A stretch of DNA of 7,711 nucleotides from an uncultured Bacillota bacterium (lineage in GTDB: Bacteria; Bacillota; Clostridia; Peptostreptococcales; Anaerovoracaceae). Position 1 is the stretch's first letter; each line of letters starts with the position of its first letter. The stretch covers positions 1-7,711 of the forward strand of contig CAMJRV010000105.1 in assembly GCA_946408315.1 (NCBI GenBank). Direction: 5' to 3'. The position numbers and the translations under genes were made by a program. Under the pieces are notes generated by a model. That model had not been told where the DNA came from. It did not search any database and saw nothing but the letters and a program-made list of their open reading frames with translations. Of the stretch, positions 5,823 through 7,711 are shown piece after piece.

Positions 5823-7094
5823 TTATTGGTTACACAGAGCGATTTCATCATCCAGCATTTTCAGGAACAGCGCCGGATCATCAAGCTTCTCCGCGATATA
5901 AGTCTGCATCGTGTTGAGCTGCGCATCGCTGTATGCCGCAGTGTAATCAGGCACATTTGCCTTTGCGGCGATATTTCCGGCATCAATATAAGACTTGATA
6001 GCCTGTACGTAAGGATCGGCGTTGGCTACATTGCTATTCTTGGAACTGCTCATCAGCTTTGTTCCTGTCATCCATATCTCGGCAGCCTCGTCGCTGGCGA
6101 CAAACTCAAGGAACTTGAACACTTCGTCTTTATGCTGCGTCTGATTGCTCACGATAAAGGCGTCATCAAGAGCGACTTCCAGTTTGTTTTCGTCCGGATT
6201 ATTGCTCCAGGGAATCGGGAAGAAACCGAATTCGTCAGATGATGCAGCGACAGTATCGGCATAAATCCAGCCGCCGCTGATAAACATCGGACGATCCCCC
6301 GCAGCAAAGCGTTCTACCGCAGTAGGCAGATCCGTCGTCAGATCGGCATCCTCTTTATAAGAGGCGACAAGGTTCCAGACGGTCGCTGCGTCCAGCGCAG
6401 TCCGGTTTCCCGTCAGAGGAGCAACGCCATTTTGCGAATCCCAGAGAAGGTTGCCGCCTCCGCGCGTTGCGCAAATAGAGGTAAGGATCGCATCCAGCTC
6501 ATGATAGGGCGCCCAGTTGAACGCATAGCTATGGATGAGGGGCGTGATTCCTCCGTCGTCAAAGGCTTTCAGGACAGCCTTGAACTCATCCAGCGTTTTG
6601 GGGACCTCCAGCTTGCGGTCCGCAAACATGTTCTTGTTATAAAAGACGGCTTTGACCTGCACATCGATAGGAACAGCGTAGTACTTGCCGTCTACCGTAG
6701 TCTCTTCCAGAACTTCATCCACGATGTTATTCAGAAATTCTGCGCCGGTCAAATCCATAAACAAGCCTGCATCCACAAATTCCACCATCTCCCTGGGGCT
6801 TCCAAAGAGGATATCCGGCGAATCGCCGCTGTTGAACCGAGTCTGATAGGTCTGATACATCTCGCTGGAATCGATCTGCTCAAGCTTCACTTTAATGCCG
6901 GGATTCGCGTCTTCAAACGCCGCAACCATTGCATCCAGCGTCTCGCGCTTAGACTGTTCGCCCATATAGTGCATAACAGTGATCGCTACTGTTTCTTCGC
7001 CTTCTCCCTTCGCAGTTTTTTCCCCGCATCCTGCAAAGCAACTAAGGGTCAGGATGATAACTAGTACTATTGCACCGATTTTAAACCTTCTCAT
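5823..7094 (-). CDS. Sugar-binding lipoprotein of a CUT1 ABC importer (SBP_bac_1 family, YesO-like)
   Basis: Extracellular solute-binding protein that captures the sugar and delivers it to the two permeases. The N-terminus is a lipoprotein signal: MRRFK, a hydrophobic core, then a CFAGC lipobox with Cys23 as lipidation site, followed by a charged linker with EGEE. The mature part has the family-1 binding protein pattern: AITVMHYMGEQSKRETLDAM (37-56), FEDANPGIKVKLEQID (60-75), FNSGDSPDILFGSP (87-100), DGKYYAVPIDVQVKAVFYNK (135-154) and AAGDRPMFISGGWIYAD in the second half. At 423 residues it has the normal length. AGGAGG (7100-7105) lies five bases before the ATG, the strongest site in the operon. 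It is the first operon gene, with the candidate promoter about 45 bases upstream. A downstream hairpin separates it from the permeases. Uronate specificity is inferred from neighbours; the protein alone does not show it. Confidence 0.93.
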   Translation of the reverse strand: MRRFKIGAIVLVIILTLSCFAGCGEKTAKGEGEETVAITVMHYMGEQSKRETLDAMVAAFEDANPGIKVKLEQIDSSEMYQTYQTRFNSGDSPDILFGSPREMVEFVDAGLFMDLTGAEFLNNIVDEVLEETTVDGKYYAVPIDVQVKAVFYNKNMFADRKLEVPKTLDEFKAVLKAFDDGGITPLIHSYAFNWAPYHELDAILTSICATRGGGNLLWDSQNGVAPLTGNRTALDAATVWNLVASYKEDADLTTDLPTAVERFAAGDRPMFISGGWIYADTVAASSDEFGFFPIPWSNNPDENKLEVALDDAFIVSNQTQHKDEVFKFLEFVASDEAAEIWMTGTKLMSSSKNSNVANADPYVQAIKSYIDAGNIAAKANVPDYTAAYSDAQLNTMQTYIAEKLDDPALFLKMLDDEIALCNQ

Positions 7095-7139
7095 AAATTC
7101 CTCCTAAAACTATAAATTTTGAGAATACTGCTAATACAA

Positions 7140-7168
7140 ATCATAACAATCACCGATTTACTCGGCAA
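7140..7168 (-). promoter_or_regulatory. Candidate sigma-A promoter of the transport/uronate operon
   Basis: On the minus strand TTGCCG (7163-7168, four of six matches to TTGACA) is followed after 17 bases by TATGAT (7140-7145, five of six matches to TATAAT). The -10 is preceded by TGT, an extended -10 (TGn). Transcription would begin near 7133, giving a leader of about 38 bases before the binding-protein ATG. A nearby TTGACA (7180-7185) has no good -10 at the right distance. This is a sequence-based call with no experimental support. Confidence 0.6.
7150..7168. promoter_or_regulatory. Imperfect dyad overlapping the operon promoter (possible operator)
   Basis: On the minus strand TTGCCGA and TCGGTGA flank GTAAA; five of seven arm positions pair, with CCGA/TCGG as the perfect core. 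The dyad covers the whole -35 and most of the spacer, where a bound repressor would block RNA polymerase. It is short enough to be chance. Confidence 0.3.
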
Positions 7169-7199
7169 TGTAAAATCTTTGTCAAAACATTAGATATTT

Positions 7200-7213
7200 T
7201 TTACTCTTTACTC
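7200..7213. repeat. Tandem TTTACTC heptamer pair in the control region
   Basis: TTTACTC occurs at 7200-7206 and 7207-7213 on the plus strand, back to back, and once more at 7157-7163 inside the operon promoter spacer. Three copies of a 7-mer within 60 bases are notable even in AT-rich DNA, and such repeats can be regulator sites. The tandem pair is about 67-80 bases upstream of the predicted operon start. Confidence 0.45.
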
Positions 7214-7241
7214 TTATGTGATTTCCGGCACTTGTAAAGAG
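7204..7241. promoter_or_regulatory. Perfect 8-bp inverted repeat CTCTTTAC / GTAAAGAG, candidate activator site
   Basis: CTCTTTAC (7204-7211) and GTAAAGAG (7234-7241) are perfect inverted copies separated by 22 bases, with arm centres 30 bases apart, close to three helical turns. The left arm overlaps the tandem TTTACTC repeats. The right arm overlaps the -35 of the candidate sensor promoter. A YesN-like AraC-type response regulator is the obvious candidate to bind, but that regulator is not in the window, so this is inference. Confidence 0.4.
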
Positions 7242-7260
7242 GGACGTAACCTGATAAAAT
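7232..7260 (+). promoter_or_regulatory. Candidate sigma-A promoter of the sensor gene
   Basis: TTGTAA (7232-7237, four of six matches to TTGACA) is followed after exactly 17 bases by TAAAAT (7255-7260, five of six matches to TATAAT). Transcription would start near 7267, leaving a leader of about 70 bases before the ATG at 7338. The -35 is overlapped by the right arm of the 8-bp inverted repeat. Sequence-based call only. Confidence 0.5.
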
Positions 7261-7337
7261 CTTCTCAATTCATTAGACCGACAGCCATGTTTATTCGTAG
7301 ACTTCTGCCTTCATTATGATACGAGGAGTTAATTCAT

Positions 7338-7711
7338 ATGCGGAAATCTTCAGTCTCGGAATACATTCGCAATCTAAAAATCACGACTAAAATCCTGGTC
7401 ATTTATGTGATTATGGTCCTGCTCTTCACCGGCAGCACCGTTGTGTACTATTTAGGGAGCCATCGTGCACTCCAGCGTGAAAGTCAGGAACTGTCCGATT
7501 TATTGATCATGCAAAAGAAGGAAGCAATTGAAGCCTCGCTGAACAATACCACAAAAAACATTTTCGACAATTATAATCTTCAGCTCCTTGCCAGCTGCCT
7601 GCTGGAACAAGATGCTACCCGCACTTATGCTTACTCTTTATCGGTTCAAAATGCGCTCATTAAATTTCTTTCTCTGGAAAATAACGTCAATTGGGTTGTT
7701 GTTGCCGATGA
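7338..7711 (+). CDS. Membrane sensor protein, probably YesM-like histidine kinase, N-terminus only
   Basis: I translated 124 codons from the ATG at 7338; the frame stays open to the window edge. The protein starts with a short basic cytoplasmic part (MRKSSVSEYIRNLKITTK), one transmembrane segment at about 19-40 (ILVIYVIMVLLFTGSTVVYYLG), then a charged helical stretch (about 43-75, SHRALQRESQELSDLLIMQK onward) and the start of an extracellular domain with LSLENNVNWVVVAD at the edge. This is the usual opening of YesM-type sensor kinases with an extracellular Cache-like sensor domain. The kinase domain lies outside the window, so a membrane-bound AraC regulator (YesS-like) or a chemoreceptor cannot be excluded. 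GAGGAG (7323-7328) is nine bases before the ATG. Its divergent position next to a CUT1 transporter operon supports a role in sensing the imported sugar and controlling that operon. Confidence 0.75.
   Translation, partial: MRKSSVSEYIRNLKITTKILVIYVIMVLLFTGSTVVYYLGSHRALQRESQELSDLLIMQKKEAIEASLNNTTKNIFDNYNLQLLASCLLEQDATRTYAYSLSVQNALIKFLSLENNVNWVVVAD

Noticed and set aside
7180..7185. TTGACA on the minus strand as the -35 of the operon promoter
   Set aside because: The hexamer is perfect, but at 16-19 bases downstream only weak -10 matches (GTAAAT, TAAATC) exist; TTGCCG with 17 bases to an extended TATGAT is the better pair.
7095..7337. Catabolite-control (cre) site in the intergenic region
   Set aside because: I scanned both strands around each CG for the TGNAARCGNWWNCA pattern; the nearest, around 7150-7162, has wrong spacing.

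Overview
The window looks like part of a carbohydrate-use locus from a Gram-positive anaerobe or facultative anaerobe, probably Firmicutes and possibly Clostridia. I infer this from strong AGGAGG-type ribosome binding sites, tight gene spacing, a lipoprotein sugar-binding protein, a DUF624 membrane protein, and a divergent YesM-like sensor gene next to CUT1-type transporter genes. Base composition is near 50% GC in genes and AT-rich in the one real intergenic region. The genus cannot be named from the sequence alone.

Layout. Seven genes lie on the minus strand and are read from about 7094 down to 1: sugar-binding lipoprotein (5823-7094), two permeases (4861-5727 and 4031-4861), a CE15-like alpha/beta-hydrolase esterase (2904-4016), a DUF624 membrane protein (2238-2864), tagaturonate reductase uxaB (735-2207), and the N-terminal half of altronate dehydratase uxaA (742 down to the window edge). 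Gaps are -8 to 39 bp except for a 95-bp gap after the binding-protein gene. That gap holds a strong hairpin with a T-rich tail. A single gene on the plus strand (from 7338, cut by the window edge) encodes the start of a membrane sensor, most likely a histidine kinase. The 243-bp region between the divergent genes (7095-7337) holds good promoter candidates in both directions and several repeated and inverted motifs.

How the genes may work together. UxaB and UxaA are two consecutive steps of galacturonate breakdown: tagaturonate to altronate, then altronate to 2-keto-3-deoxygluconate. The ABC transporter probably imports a uronate-containing saccharide, with its ATPase encoded elsewhere. The esterase has no signal peptide, so it probably removes an ester from the imported uronate inside the cell. 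The sensor would detect the sugar outside and switch on the operon. The most interesting points are the apparently cytoplasmic CE15-like esterase, which lacks the canonical catalytic acid, its pairing with uxaAB, and the architecture of the control region. No mobile element, tRNA, rRNA or CRISPR array was seen.
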